NCBI GenBank assembly: GCA_024103355.1
Contig: JAGFIU010000024.1
Span: forward strand, 62,001-126,000
Reading direction: 5' to 3'
DNA: 64,000 bases
Origin: Bacteroidota bacterium
GTDB taxonomy: Bacteria; Bacteroidota; Bacteroidia; NS11-12g; UBA955
Shown: positions 43,400 to 55,221 of the stretch, piece after piece
Layout of the letters: the number at the start of each line of letters is the position of its first letter
Position numbering within the stretch: position 1 is the stretch's first letter
The notes under the pieces: generated by a model
Database searches by the model: none
Seen by the model: the letters and a program-made list of their open reading frames with translations, nothing else
What the model was told of the DNA's origin: nothing
Made by a program: the position numbers and the translations under genes

Positions 43400-46273
43400 A
43401 TGAAATTATCATCAAAACCCTTTCATAGCTTTGTTGACAGGCATTTGGGGCCTGATCAAAACGAGATTGAACAAATGCTTAAAACTCTTGGATTAAATTC
43501 TGTAGATGAATTGATTGACAAGACTGTTCCCAAAAATATACGACTTCAAAAAGACATGGACTTATCTGATGCAATTACAGAAAGCGAGTTGCTCGATAAG
43601 TTGAAAAAAATTGGTTCCAAAAATAAAATCTTCAAAAATTACATCGGGCTTGGTTACTATGACACCTTTACTCCAAATGTTATTTTGCGTAATATCATGG
43701 AGAATCCGGGTTGGTACACTCAATATACCCCATATCAAGCAGAGATTTCCCAAGGTCGGTTAGAGGCTTTGCTCAATTATCAAACTGCAGTTATTGACCT
43801 TACAGGAATGGAAATAGCCAACGCTTCTTTATTGGATGAGGCTACTGCAGCTGCTGAAGCAATGAGTATGTTTAAGAATCTCTCTGCCAACAAAACAGCA
43901 ACCAAATTTTTCGTTGACAAAGAGGTTTTCCCTCAAACATTGGATGTAATAAAAACTCGTTCACTGCCATTGGGCTGGGAAATCGTTGTGGGTGATTTTA
44001 GTACATTTAACCCTAACAATGATTTTTTTGGTGCTTATGTTCAATATCCTAACAACAAAGGGAATATTGTGAGCTATAAGGAATTTACCGAGAAATGCCA
44101 TTCAGCAAATATATTGGTTTGTGCAGGTTCTGATTTATTAGCACTTACCTTATTAACTCCTCCGGCAGAATGGGGTGCTGACTGTGTCATAGGTTCTGCT
44201 CAACGTTTTGGTGTACCAATGGGCTTTGGAGGTCCTCATGCTGCTTTCTTTGCTACAAAAGAAGAATATAAAAGACAAGTTCCCGGGAGAATAATTGGGG
44301 TTTCCATTGATGCAAACAATGACCCTGCTTTGAGAATGGCATTGCAAACTCGTGAACAACACATCAGAAGACAAGCAGCTACCAGCAATATCTGCACTTC
44401 TCAGGTATTACTTGCTATTATGGCTTCTATGTATGCTGTTTATCATGGTCCCAAAGGACTCAAAGCCATTGCTTCAAGAGTCCATAGCAGTGCTAAAACA
44501 CTCGACTCTGCTATTTCTGCAATTGGTTTTAAACAAGAGAATAAACACTATTTCGATACCATATATATTAATGCAGGTTCAAAATTTGAAGCAATTAAAA
44601 ATAATGCGTTCAATGCTCATATAAACTTCAGATACTTTGAAAACAACTATATCGGTATCTCGGTTGATGAAACCACTTCAAAACAAGATATTCAGGATAT
44701 CGTTGATGTATTTGCAAAAGCAGCAGACCTTTCTCATTCTTTATCTTATAGTGACACATTTGACTTAACATGGGATGAAGAATTTATCAGAAAATCCGAT
44801 TATATGACACACCCTGTGTTTAACAGTTGTCATTCTGAACACCAAATGTTGCGATACATAAAACACTTGGAAAGCAAAGATTTATCTCTGTGTCAAAGTA
44901 TGATTTCATTGGGTAGCTGTACAATGAAACTTAACGCAACAACAGAAATGATACCGGTAACATGGACAGAATATAATAGTTTGCATCCTTTCTGCCCAAG
45001 TGACCAAAGAGCAGGATATACAGAGTTGTTAGCAGAATTCGCCTCAGATTTAGCTATCATTACAGGCTTTGATGGTGTTTCATTACAGCCTAATGCCGGT
45101 GCTCAAGGGGAATATACGGGTTTATTGGTAATCAGAGAATACTTCCTCAACAAAGGTGAATCACATAGAAATATTGCACTCATTCCTGAGTCTGCACATG
45201 GTACCAACCCTGCAAGTGCTGTGATGGCAGGAATGAAAGTTGTGGTTGTAAAGACTGATGCCAAAGGCAACGTAGATTTTGAAGATTTAAAATCGAAAGC
45301 AGAAGCCAATAAAGAGAATTTAGCTTGCTTAATGATAACCTATCCTTCAACTTTTGGAGTATTTGAAGAGGGGATTAAAGACATTACAGACCTTATCCAT
45401 TCTTATGGCGGGCAGGTTTATATGGATGGAGCCAATATGAATGCACAAGTTGGTTTGACAAGTCCCGGGAATATTGGTGCAGACGTTTGCCACCTTAATT
45501 TACATAAAACATTCTGTATTCCACATGGAGGAGGCGGACCGGGGATGGGACCCATTTGTGTAGCTTCTCATCTAAAACCTTTCTTACCCGGACATTCTGT
45601 CGTAAATACCGGAGGCGAGAAAGGGATTGGTGCTGTTGCAGCTGCACCGTTTGGCAGTGCAAATATTATCCTCATTTCTTATGCATATATCAAAATGATG
45701 GGTGGACAAGGTTTGAAAAAAGCCACTCAAATTGCCATACTCAATGCAAACTATATGAAAGTAAGGCTTGAAACAGCATATCAAACTGTTTATTCAGGCA
45801 AACACGGATATTGTGCTCATGAGTTTATTTTGGATATCAGACCTTTTAAAGCAACCAGCGGAATCGAAGGTGAAGATGTAGCAAAACGTCTTATGGATTA
45901 CGGATTCCATGCTCCTACCCTATCGTTCCCTATACCTAATACATTGATGATTGAACCTACAGAAAGTGAATCAAAAGAAGAACTTGACAGATTTATTGAT
46001 GCGATGCTTTCAATCAGAAATGAAATTAGAGAGATTGAAAATGGCATGATGTCAAAAGAAGATAATGTTTTAATCAATGCTCCTCATACAGCCAAATCAG
46101 TAATCGCTGATGTTTGGGCACATTCATACAGTAGAGAAAAAGCAGCATACCCTGCATCATTTGTTTTGAAGAACAAATTCTGGGCAACTGTAGCCAGAGT
46201 GAATAACACTTATGGAGACAGAAATCTGATTTGTGCTTGTCCTCCTACTGAAATGTATGCTGAAATGAATTGA
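43400..46273 (+). CDS. gcvP: Glycine dehydrogenase (decarboxylating), P-protein
   Basis: A 957-residue PLP enzyme of the glycine cleavage system that decarboxylates glycine and loads the aminomethyl group on the H-protein. It is the fused form with both halves in one chain. The N-terminal [16 protein letters not shown] is standard, and the PLP lysine lies in [20 protein letters not shown] near residue 705. The ATG at 43400 is chosen because the frame upstream holds the promoter and no conserved sequence. The T- and H-proteins are not in the window. Confidence 0.96.
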   Translation: MKLSSKPFHSFVDRHLGPDQNEIEQMLKTLGLNSVDELIDKTVPKNIRLQKDMDLSDAITESELLDKLKKIGSKNKIFKNYIGLGYYDTFTPNVILRNIMENPGWYTQYTPYQAEISQGRLEALLNYQTAVIDLTGMEIANASLLDEATAAAEAMSMFKNLSANKTATKFFVDKEVFPQTLDVIKTRSLPLGWEIVVGDFSTFNPNNDFFGAYVQYPNNKGNIVSYKEFTEKCHSANILVCAGSDLLALTLLTPPAEWGADCVIGSAQRFGVPMGFGGPHAAFFATKEEYKRQVPGRIIGVSIDANNDPALRMALQTREQHIRRQAATSNICTSQVLLAIMASMYAVYHGPKGLKAIASRVHSSAKTLDSAISAIGFKQENKHYFDTIYINAGSKFEAIKNNAFNAHINFRYFENNYIGISVDETTSKQDIQDIVDVFAKAADLSHSLSYSDTFDLTWDEEFIRKSDYMTHPVFNSCHSEHQMLRYIKHLESKDLSLCQSMISLGSCTMKLNATTEMIPVTWTEYNSLHPFCPSDQRAGYTELLAEFASDLAIITGFDGVSLQPNAGAQGEYTGLLVIREYFLNKGESHRNIALIPESAHGTNPASAVMAGMKVVVVKTDAKGNVDFEDLKSKAEANKENLACLMITYPSTFGVFEEGIKDITDLIHSYGGQVYMDGANMNAQVGLTSPGNIGADVCHLNLHKTFCIPHGGGGPGMGPICVASHLKPFLPGHSVVNTGGEKGIGAVAAAPFGSANIILISYAYIKMMGGQGLKKATQIAILNANYMKVRLETAYQTVYSGKHGYCAHEFILDIRPFKATSGIEGEDVAKRLMDYGFHAPTLSFPIPNTLMIEPTESESKEELDRFIDAMLSIRNEIREIENGMMSKEDNVLINAPHTAKSVIADVWAHSYSREKAAYPASFVLKNKFWATVARVNNTYGDRNLICACPPTEMYAEMN

Positions 46274-46328
46274 TAATGAATAACAAAATTCTTTAGTTTA
46301 GAACAAAAAACAATTTATCAAAATTCAA

Positions 46329-46358
46329 TTTGTTAATTACAGATTAAATATACTTTTG
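46329..46358 (+). promoter_or_regulatory. Promoter of the nqr operon
   Basis: TTTG at 46329 and TACTTTTG at 46351-46358 with an 18-base spacer; the nqrA ATG is 23 bases further on. Confidence 0.6.
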
Positions 46359-46381
46359 CAGCGGATTAAAAATGCTTAGGC

Positions 46382-47731
46382 ATGTCTAAAACAATAAAAT
46401 TAAGAAAAGGATACGACATCAGATTAAGTGGCACAGCCCCAAAATTTGAAATGGCAGAGTTTCAATCCAGAATCTTTGCAATTAAACCCAAAGACTTTTA
46501 TGGTTTAGTACCACGACTTCTTGTAGAACAAGGTTCTGAAGTAAAAGCTGGCTCTCCTCTTTTTCAGGACAAAGCAAATGAAAGTATTGTATTTACGTCA
46601 CCTGTAAGTGGAGAAGTGGTTGAGATTATTAGGGGTGAAAGAAGGGTTATATTGGAAATCAGAATCTTAGCTGACTCAAAAAATGAGTTTGTAGATTTTG
46701 GCAAATCCAACCCCAAAGATTTAAATGCTGAAGAAATTAAATCTAAACTTTTAAGTAGTGGTTGTTGGACTCTTATCCGTCAAAGACCATTTAATAAAGT
46801 TCCACAAACAGAAATCACACCAAAAAATATTTTCATTTCCGGTTTTGATTCAACTCCCTATGCAACTGACCTCGAATATGTTGTTACAGGTGAAGAACAA
46901 AATTTGCAAACCGGAATTGATGCGCTTTGCAAATTAACACAAGGAAAAATTTATCTTGGACTTTCTAAAAAACAAGAAGGTAATAGCATATTTGAAAAAC
47001 TTCACAATGTAGAAACAACATATTTTGAAGGGCCTCATCCTGCCGGCAATGTTGGTGTTCAGATTCATCATACTGCACCTATCAATAAAGACGAAACAGT
47101 TTGGACTATTTCGCCACAAGATTTGGTAACAATAGGAAAGCTATTCAACCAAGGAGTTTATGATACAAATAGACTTTTTTCCATATCCGGAGATCCGGTT
47201 AAGAAGAGAGGTTATTTCCGTTCCTATATTGGAGCACAAGTTACAAAAGCAATCGAAAATAACCTTTCAAATGAGCATGTGAGGATTATAAGCGGAAATC
47301 CATTAACAGGAGATAAAATAAACAAGGATGGATTTATAGGTACTTTTCATAATTCTATTTCAGTTATTGAAGAGGGAGATGAGCCCGAGTTTTTCGGATG
47401 GCTATTCCCAACGTACAAAAGACCCTCTCTATCAAAAACCTTTACATCATATATGCAACCACAAGCCGAGTATAAGGTCAACACAAATATGCACGGGGAA
47501 GAAAGAGCATTTGTGATGTCCGGAGAATATGATAAAGTATTACCAATGGATATTCTTCCACTGCAATTTTTTAAAGCATGTTACACTTTTGATATAGACA
47601 ATATGGAAGGGCTAGGTATTTATGAAATTGTTGAGGAAGATATTGCACTTTGCGAGTTTGTTTGTACTTCAAAAATGCCTTTACAACAGATTTTGAGAGA
47701 AGCTATCATTTATTTAGAAAAAGAGTCTTAA
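46382..47731 (+). CDS. nqrA: Na+-translocating NADH:quinone reductase subunit A
   Basis: A 449-residue peripheral subunit of Na+-NQR that lies on the cytoplasmic side. The N-terminus (KTIKLRKGYDIRLSGTAPK) and the following barrel-sandwich region (VEQGSEVKAGSPLFQDK, SPVSGEVVEIIRG) are typical; HPAGNVGVQIHH lies near residue 218. It is the first gene of nqrABCDEF. The complex oxidises NADH, reduces quinone and pumps Na+. Confidence 0.96.
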   Translation: MSKTIKLRKGYDIRLSGTAPKFEMAEFQSRIFAIKPKDFYGLVPRLLVEQGSEVKAGSPLFQDKANESIVFTSPVSGEVVEIIRGERRVILEIRILADSKNEFVDFGKSNPKDLNAEEIKSKLLSSGCWTLIRQRPFNKVPQTEITPKNIFISGFDSTPYATDLEYVVTGEEQNLQTGIDALCKLTQGKIYLGLSKKQEGNSIFEKLHNVETTYFEGPHPAGNVGVQIHHTAPINKDETVWTISPQDLVTIGKLFNQGVYDTNRLFSISGDPVKKRGYFRSYIGAQVTKAIENNLSNEHVRIISGNPLTGDKINKDGFIGTFHNSISVIEEGDEPEFFGWLFPTYKRPSLSKTFTSYMQPQAEYKVNTNMHGEERAFVMSGEYDKVLPMDILPLQFFKACYTFDIDNMEGLGIYEIVEEDIALCEFVCTSKMPLQQILREAIIYLEKES

Positions 47732-47736
47732 AAACA

Positions 47737-48876
47737 ATGAAAGAGTTTTTTAGAAAAAAATTAGAAATAACCCGACCATATTTTGAGAAAGGGGGCAAGT
47801 TTGAAAAGTTTCGTTCCACCTATGATGCCTTTTCAACCTTTATGTTTGTACCCGGACATACAACCAATTCCGGCACACATATTAAAGATGGAATTGACCT
47901 CAAAAGGTCAATGATGACAGTTATTATTGCTTTGTTCCCTGCTTTGTTATTCGGAATGTGGAATGTTGGATTACAACATTTCAGAGCCGTAGGAATAGAA
48001 GCTACTTTTATGCAGCAGTTCAGTTACGGAATTATGCAGGTACTACCAATTATAATTGTATCTTATGCTGTGGGGTTAGGGATTGAGTTCATATTTGCAC
48101 AATTAAGAGGACATTCTGTTAATGAGGGATATTTAGTTACCGGAATGTTGATACCACTAATTTTACCACCCACTATTCCTCTATGGATGGTAGCTGTGGG
48201 TTCTGCATTTAGTGTAATCATAGGCAAAGAAGTATTTGGAGGTACCGGTATGAATGTATTGAATCCGGCATTAACAGCACGTGCATTTTTATTTTTTGCT
48301 TATCCAGTTTCCATGTCAGGCGATATATGGATAGCCGGCAAACCCGATGCTTATTCAGGGGCAACAATCTTAGCCGATATTGCATCTGCTACACCTTCCC
48401 ACTATTCAACTTGGGATATTTTCTTAGGTACCATACCGGGCTCAATCGGAGAAACCTCAACTCTTGCATGTTTGATTGGTGCAATTATTTTAGGTGTAAC
48501 AGGTATTGGAAGCTGGAAAATAATGGTCTCCGTTTTTGCCGGAGGCTTTTTGATGGGCACGTTGATGAATCTTATGCCGGGTGGAAATGCATTTATGCAA
48601 TATCCTGCATGGGAACACTTAATCATCGGAGGTTTTGCATTTGGTGCCATTTTTATGGCAACTGACCCGGTGTCAGCCTCTCAAACTGAAAAAGGAAAAG
48701 TTATTTACGGATTACTTATAGGGATTTTAACTATTATGATAAGAGCGTGGAATCCCGCTTATCCGGAAGGGATGATGCTATCCATTCTATTGATGAATGT
48801 GTTTGCACCATTTATTGACCATTATGTTGTTGAAGCTAATAAAAAAAGGAGATTAAGCCGTGCCAAAACCTACTAA
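47737..48876 (+). CDS. nqrB: Na+-NQR subunit B
   Basis: A 379-residue integral membrane subunit with about ten helices and a covalently bound FMN. The flavinylation motif SGAT is in DAYSGATILADIA near residue 207. NPALTARAFLFFAYP and MATDPVSASQT are conserved stretches. The ATG at 47737, 6 bases after nqrA, is preferred over an upstream start inside nqrA. The related RnfD family is excluded by the neighbouring NqrA and NqrF. Confidence 0.96.
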   Translation: MKEFFRKKLEITRPYFEKGGKFEKFRSTYDAFSTFMFVPGHTTNSGTHIKDGIDLKRSMMTVIIALFPALLFGMWNVGLQHFRAVGIEATFMQQFSYGIMQVLPIIIVSYAVGLGIEFIFAQLRGHSVNEGYLVTGMLIPLILPPTIPLWMVAVGSAFSVIIGKEVFGGTGMNVLNPALTARAFLFFAYPVSMSGDIWIAGKPDAYSGATILADIASATPSHYSTWDIFLGTIPGSIGETSTLACLIGAIILGVTGIGSWKIMVSVFAGGFLMGTLMNLMPGGNAFMQYPAWEHLIIGGFAFGAIFMATDPVSASQTEKGKVIYGLLIGILTIMIRAWNPAYPEGMMLSILLMNVFAPFIDHYVVEANKKRRLSRAKTY

Positions 48877-49597
48877 TTCTTACATTTTAATTTTTATGAT
48901 AACACTGTCAGTATTGTCAGCAGTTATCCTTGCTTTCGTATCAGAAAGTTTAAAGCCAGCTCAAATTGCAAATATTGAACTGGAAAAGAAAAAATCAATT
49001 TTAGGTACTTTTGTAGATGTATCACAGATGTCAAAAGAAGAGATTAACAAACTCTATGCTACTAAAGTAAAGCCGATTGTTGTCTCTTATGATGCCAAAA
49101 GCCTTGAACTCAAGGAATCTGACGTGGATGTATCTGAAGAATATAGAAAGGAACTAAAAGAACGAAAATTACCTGTTTACCAAATAATGAATGACAAAGG
49201 TGAATTAGAATACTCCGTTCTACCACTCTACGGGCATGGTCTGTATGATGACATTTGGGGTTACGTTGCAATCAATCCTGACATGAAAACTATAAATGGA
49301 GTAGTCTTGGATAACAAAGGTGAAACACCCGGATTAGGAGCAAGAATGTCCGAGAAACAAATTGCTGATAGATATAAGGGGAAATCGATAAGAGATGACA
49401 AGGGTCAAGTAGTAACAATTGTAATGCAGAAAGGGGAAAGGGGAGGCGGTGAAGTAAGCATCAAAGCCTTCGAAAATGAACCACATCAAGTAGATGGTCT
49501 TTCTGGTGCCACAAACACCGCAAAAGGAATAAACAAAATGTTTGAAGATTATCTTAGTGCCTATACTGCATATTTAAATTTAGAATTAAAAAAATAA
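48860..49597 (+). CDS. nqrC: Na+-NQR subunit C
   Basis: A 245-residue subunit with one N-terminal transmembrane helix and a periplasmic FMN domain. The flavinylation site is in GLSGATNTAKG near residue 215. The start is GTG at 48860, inside the end of nqrB, giving a 17-base overlap. The signal-anchor segment SYILIFMITLSVLSAVILAF begins only seven residues from it, which supports this start. Confidence 0.95.
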   Translation: MPKPTNSYILIFMITLSVLSAVILAFVSESLKPAQIANIELEKKKSILGTFVDVSQMSKEEINKLYATKVKPIVVSYDAKSLELKESDVDVSEEYRKELKERKLPVYQIMNDKGELEYSVLPLYGHGLYDDIWGYVAINPDMKTINGVVLDNKGETPGLGARMSEKQIADRYKGKSIRDDKGQVVTIVMQKGERGGGEVSIKAFENEPHQVDGLSGATNTAKGINKMFEDYLSAYTAYLNLELKK

Positions 49598-49601
49598 AGC
49601 C

Positions 49602-50255
49602 ATGAGTACAGAAAGTATTGAACAACCAATAAAACAAAAATCAGAGCCTCTTTTTGGTAAAAAGAATCGAAAACTACTATCAAACCCACTTGATGCGGAC
49701 AATCCCGTTACGGTTCAGATACTAGGGATATGTTCTGCACTTGCCGTTACTGTGCAAATGAAACCGGCATTATTTATGGCAGTCGGAGTAACCATCATAG
49801 TTGGTCTTTCAAGTTTTATCATATCATTAATGCGTAATCTTATTCCAAATAGAGTCAGAATTATTGTGCAATTAATGGTTGCTGCAACTCTTGTTGTTAT
49901 CATTGATCAACTTTTTAAAGCATATGCTTATGATATTTCAAAACAACTTTCAGTTTATATCAGTTTGATCTTAACAAACTGTATATTATTGGGAAGAATT
50001 GAAGCATTTGCTATGGGTAACAAACCATGGCCATCATTATTAGATGGGATTGGGAATGGAGCAGGCTACGGAGCTATTTTAATGATAACTGCTGTTTTCA
50101 GAGAGTTATTAGGCTCCGGTTCTTTATTTGGTTACAAATTATTGGGAAGTAGTTATATTGGAAACGGAGTTATGATTCTTCCTGCAGGTGCCTGTTTTGT
50201 TATTGGACTTGTAGTTTGGATGCAAAGAGCAAGAAATGGTTACAGAGAAGAATAA
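49602..50255 (+). CDS. nqrD: Na+-NQR subunit D
   Basis: A 217-residue six-helix membrane subunit that with NqrE forms the pseudo-symmetric pair holding an intramembrane Fe-S cluster. NPVTVQILGICSALAVT near the N-terminus and TNCILLGRIEAFAMGNKPW (with the conserved Cys in TNC) are characteristic. It starts 4 bases after nqrC. Confidence 0.95.
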   Translation: MSTESIEQPIKQKSEPLFGKKNRKLLSNPLDADNPVTVQILGICSALAVTVQMKPALFMAVGVTIIVGLSSFIISLMRNLIPNRVRIIVQLMVAATLVVIIDQLFKAYAYDISKQLSVYISLILTNCILLGRIEAFAMGNKPWPSLLDGIGNGAGYGAILMITAVFRELLGSGSLFGYKLLGSSYIGNGVMILPAGACFVIGLVVWMQRARNGYREE

Positions 50256-50279
50256 TTTATAATTTAAAAGAAGTTCACA

Positions 50280-50897
50280 ATGCAAAGTATAATATCAATA
50301 TTCGTAAAATCAGTCTTTGTTGACAACATGATTTTTGCATACTTCCTTGGAATGTGCACATTTATTGCAATTTCTAAAGAAGTAAAAGCTGCGTTTTCAC
50401 TTGGAGTAGCCGTAATTGTTGCGCTTACTGTTACAGTACCGTTAAATTGGATTTTTTATCATTATTTTTTGGCAGAAGGTGCTCTAGCTTGGACAGGAAT
50501 AGAAGCACTAGCTACTATTGACCTTAGTTTCTTAGGTTTACTTACTTATATTTCTATCATTGCTGCATTTATTCAACTCTTAGAAATGATTGTAGAAAAA
50601 TATTACCCAAGTCTATACAACACTTTAGGAATATTCCTACCACTGCTTGCTGTAAACTGTGCAATTTTGGCCGGCTCACTATTCATGGTTGGGAGACCCT
50701 ATAATTTGGCAGAAGCAACTGCATACGGAGCAGGTTCAGGTGTGGGTTGGTTTCTTGCAATTACATCTTTGGCTGCTTTGAGAGAAAAAATCAAATACTC
50801 AAATGTCCCGGCTCCTTTGAGAGGTGTAGGTATTACATTCATCTTAATCGGGCTAATGGCTTTCGGATATCTTAGTTTTATAGGTTTTACAATATAA
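50280..50897 (+). CDS. nqrE: Na+-NQR subunit E
   Basis: A 205-residue six-helix membrane subunit, homologous to NqrD and RnfA. The conserved cysteines are in [16 protein letters not shown] and [14 protein letters not shown]. It lies 24 bases after nqrD in the operon and is the partner of NqrD in binding the intramembrane iron centre. Confidence 0.95.
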   Translation: MQSIISIFVKSVFVDNMIFAYFLGMCTFIAISKEVKAAFSLGVAVIVALTVTVPLNWIFYHYFLAEGALAWTGIEALATIDLSFLGLLTYISIIAAFIQLLEMIVEKYYPSLYNTLGIFLPLLAVNCAILAGSLFMVGRPYNLAEATAYGAGSGVGWFLAITSLAALREKIKYSNVPAPLRGVGITFILIGLMAFGYLSFIGFTI

Positions 50898-50904
50898 TTA
50901 AACA

Positions 50905-52224
50905 ATGAACACCCTACTCAGTATAAATCCAACACTTTTGATAGTAAGCGTAGTAGTATTCTTAGTTATCTTACTCTTCCTTGTTATCTTAATTTTATTT
51001 GCTGCTAAAAAGATGGTGCAGCAAGGAGATGTAAAAATTACCATTAATGATGAGAAAGTTGTGAGCGTTCCTGCCGGAGGCAGCCTTCTAACTACGCTTT
51101 CAAGTGCCGGTATTTTTCTTCCTTCTGCTTGTGGAGGTAAAGGAACTTGCGCAGAGTGTAAATGTCAAGTTATGGAAGGTGGTGGTTCAATTCTCCCGAC
51201 AGAAACAGGACACATTAAAAGAAAAGCTCAAAAAGAACATTGGAGACTTTCTTGTCAGGTTAAAGTTAAAAATGATCTTAAGATACAAGTTTCCGAAGAA
51301 GTCTTTGGTATCAAGAAGTGGGAGTGTGAGGTTGTTTCTAACTACAACGTTGCATCTTTTATCAAAGAGTTTGTCGTTAAACTTCCTGAAGGTGAAACAT
51401 TAAATTTTAAAGCAGGTGGATATGTACAAGTTGACGTACCTGTTTGTGAAGTAAATTATAAGGATATTGATATTACTTCACATCCTAGAATGGGGAAACC
51501 TGCTAATGAATTCCAATCAGAGTGGGATAAATTCAAACTTTGGGGTTTAAAAATGAAAAATGATGAACCTATTTTCAGAGCTTATTCAATGGCAAATCAT
51601 CCGGCAGAAGGGAATATTGTAATGTTAAACATTCGTATCGCTACTCCTCCATGGGATAGGGCCAAGAACAATTGGATGGATGTAAACCCGGGTATTTGCT
51701 CTTCTTATGTATTTAGTAAAAAGCCCGGTGATAAAGTAACAATCTCAGGCCCTTATGGAGAGTTCTTTATCAAAGATACAAAAGCAGAGATGATATATGT
51801 TGGAGGTGGTGCAGGAATGGCTCCTTTGCGCTCTCACCTATTCCACTTATTCCATACGCTTAAAACTACTGATAGAAAGGTTTCTTTCTGGTACGGGGGA
51901 CGTTCTAAAAGAGAACTATTCTATATAGATGACTTTAAAGCTATCGAAAAAGAATATCCTAATTTTAGATTCTATCTTGTACTCTCAGAACCACTTCCTG
52001 AAGATAATTGGAAAGTGAAAACGGATATAGATGATAGAGAAGGTGACGGTTTTGTCGGCTTTGTTCACCAAGCACTGATTGATAATTATTTAAATAAACA
52101 TAAAGCTCCCGAGGATATAGAATACTATTTCTGCGGACCTCCAATGATGAATGCTGCTGTAGTTAAAATGACAGAAGACTTTGGAGTTCCTGCTGAGAAT
52201 GTAGCATTTGATGATTTCGGTTAA
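50905..52224 (+). CDS. nqrF: Na+-NQR subunit F (NADH-oxidising)
   Basis: A 439-residue subunit that takes electrons from NADH. It has one N-terminal helix (residues 10-33), a [2Fe-2S] ferredoxin domain with ligands in [14 protein letters not shown] and a later Cys in RLSCQVK, an FAD domain with [12 protein letters not shown], and an NADH domain with [14 protein letters not shown] and [14 protein letters not shown]. It is the last gene, followed by a strong terminator. Confidence 0.96.
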   Translation: MNTLLSINPTLLIVSVVVFLVILLFLVILILFAAKKMVQQGDVKITINDEKVVSVPAGGSLLTTLSSAGIFLPSACGGKGTCAECKCQVMEGGGSILPTETGHIKRKAQKEHWRLSCQVKVKNDLKIQVSEEVFGIKKWECEVVSNYNVASFIKEFVVKLPEGETLNFKAGGYVQVDVPVCEVNYKDIDITSHPRMGKPANEFQSEWDKFKLWGLKMKNDEPIFRAYSMANHPAEGNIVMLNIRIATPPWDRAKNNWMDVNPGICSSYVFSKKPGDKVTISGPYGEFFIKDTKAEMIYVGGGAGMAPLRSHLFHLFHTLKTTDRKVSFWYGGRSKRELFYIDDFKAIEKEYPNFRFYLVLSEPLPEDNWKVKTDIDDREGDGFVGFVHQALIDNYLNKHKAPEDIEYYFCGPPMMNAAVVKMTEDFGVPAENVAFDDFG

Positions 52225-52238
52225 TACTTCAAAAATAT

Positions 52239-52276
52239 AACAAAAAAGCCCTTGAGAACACAAGGGCTTTTTTGTT
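52239..52276 (+). terminator. Strong hairpin terminator of the nqr operon
   Basis: A perfect 16-bp stem, AACAAAAAAGCCCTTG with its complement, around the loop AGAACA and ending in TTTTTTGTT. It begins 15 bases after the nqrF stop and is symmetrical, so it could work in both directions. Confidence 0.9.
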
Positions 52277-52311
52277 ATTTTTTGGTTCACACTAAATTCA
52301 TTAATCTCATT

Positions 52312-53040
52312 ATGCCCAACTCCGTTTTCAAATTCAAACAATTTAAAATAGAACAAAAAGCGAATACAATGAAAATCACAACAGATGCTTGTGTATTCGG
52401 TGCTTTGGCAGACTTCTTAGGATGCTGCAATATCTTGGATATCGGTGCGGGAACAGGCTTGTTAACCTTAATGTTAGCACAAAAGATGAATCAAAATACG
52501 CTTTTTACTGCAATTGAACTTGATAAATCCGCATCTGATGAACTAAAAATAAATTGCATTCAATCACCATGGGCAGAAAAAATCACTGTTATCAATGAAG
52601 ACATTAAAATATTTGCTTCCAAACCTTCTAATCATGCACTATTTGACGGCATAATCGCAAATCCTCCCTTTTTTAGTTCTGATTTAAAATCACCTAATTA
52701 TCAAAAAAATGCAGTAAGACATGAGGAGAATAATCTGAGTATGGTCGAATTGCTTCAATGCGCAAAGCTTCTTCTTTCTAAAAGAGGAAAATTATTGTGT
52801 CTTTATCCGATAAGGAGATTGGATGAATTTAAAGAAAAGACGAGTGTTATCTCATTCAGAATTAAGCGTTTAACCTATCTACATCACAATAAAAATAAAG
52901 CGGCTCATCTATTTATGGCAGAATTATCAAACCAAAACGAATCTGAAACTATAGAAAGTCAATTTTTCATCAAAGACAATAATGAATACAGTAACGAGTT
53001 TGTTTCACTACTAAAAGATTATTATTTAAAACTCATATAG
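52312..53040 (+). CDS. TrmN6-like tRNA1(Val) adenine-37-N6 methyltransferase
   Basis: A 242-residue class I methyltransferase of the TrmN6/YfiC family. The S-adenosylmethionine motif ILDIGAGTGLLTLMLAQ is near residue 42, and the base-binding motif NPPFF near residue 117, which marks adenine-N6 enzymes. FKFKQFKIEQ...MKITTDACVFGA at the start is typical of the family. The ATG at 52312 is chosen because the frame upstream runs through the nqr terminator. The target tRNA is inferred from the family. Confidence 0.85.
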   Translation: MPNSVFKFKQFKIEQKANTMKITTDACVFGALADFLGCCNILDIGAGTGLLTLMLAQKMNQNTLFTAIELDKSASDELKINCIQSPWAEKITVINEDIKIFASKPSNHALFDGIIANPPFFSSDLKSPNYQKNAVRHEENNLSMVELLQCAKLLLSKRGKLLCLYPIRRLDEFKEKTSVISFRIKRLTYLHHNKNKAAHLFMAELSNQNESETIESQFFIKDNNEYSNEFVSLLKDYYLKLI

Positions 53041-53091
53041 CGGTTGCAATCATTCATATCATACCTTCTTTAAATATCCCCTAAACTTCAC

Positions 53092-53099
53092 TACCTTTG
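53092..53099 (+). promoter_or_regulatory. -7 promoter element of the ABC-F gene
   Basis: TACCTTTG matches TAnnTTTG, 29 bases before the ATG at 53129. Confidence 0.5.
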
Positions 53100-53128
53100 C
53101 AGCCCTTATAAAATTGATAGGACAATAA

Positions 53129-54760
<1,632 letters not shown>

Positions 54761-54769
54761 TTAAATACA

Positions 54770-55192
54770 ATGAGAATCCTCATCCTTCATGGCCCTAACC
54801 TTAATTTATTAGGTAAACGTCAACCCGATATTTATGGTTATGAAAACTTTGAGTCTTTCTTAGAATATCTTCGCAAATCATTTTCCAACTTCAAGATTGA
54901 ATATGCACAAAGCAATCATGAAGGGGATTTGATTGATATTATTCATCAATCAGAAGAAACTTTTGATGGGGTAATTTTCAATGCCGGTGGCTATTCTCAC
55001 ACTTCTGTAGCCATTGCAGATGCTGTTGCTTCAGTAAAAACACCTTTTATAGGAATTCATATCAGCAATATATATGCACGCGAGCAAGAAAGGCATATAG
55101 ATTTATTGGCAAAATACTGTATTGGAACTATCACCGGACTGGGATTAAAAGGATATGAGTTAGCATTAAGATTCTTTGCAGAAAAGCAATAA
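54770..55192 (+). CDS. aroQ: 3-dehydroquinate dehydratase, type II
   Basis: A 140-residue enzyme of the shikimate pathway. All type II signatures are present: ILHGPNLNLLGKRQPDIYG at the start (with the catalytic Tyr), FNAGGYSHTSVAIADA near residue 73, and HISNIYAREQERH near residue 100 with the catalytic His and Arg. It is probably cotranscribed with the ABC-F gene. Confidence 0.96.
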   Translation: MRILILHGPNLNLLGKRQPDIYGYENFESFLEYLRKSFSNFKIEYAQSNHEGDLIDIIHQSEETFDGVIFNAGGYSHTSVAIADAVASVKTPFIGIHISNIYAREQERHIDLLAKYCIGTITGLGLKGYELALRFFAEKQ

Positions 55193-55221
55193 ACTCCTTT
55201 AATTGATTGTTTGGATATTCT

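Noticed and set aside
52252-52311. Upstream extension of the TrmN6-like gene
   Set aside because: It runs through the nqr terminator hairpin and has no family similarity; the ATG at 52312 is the start.
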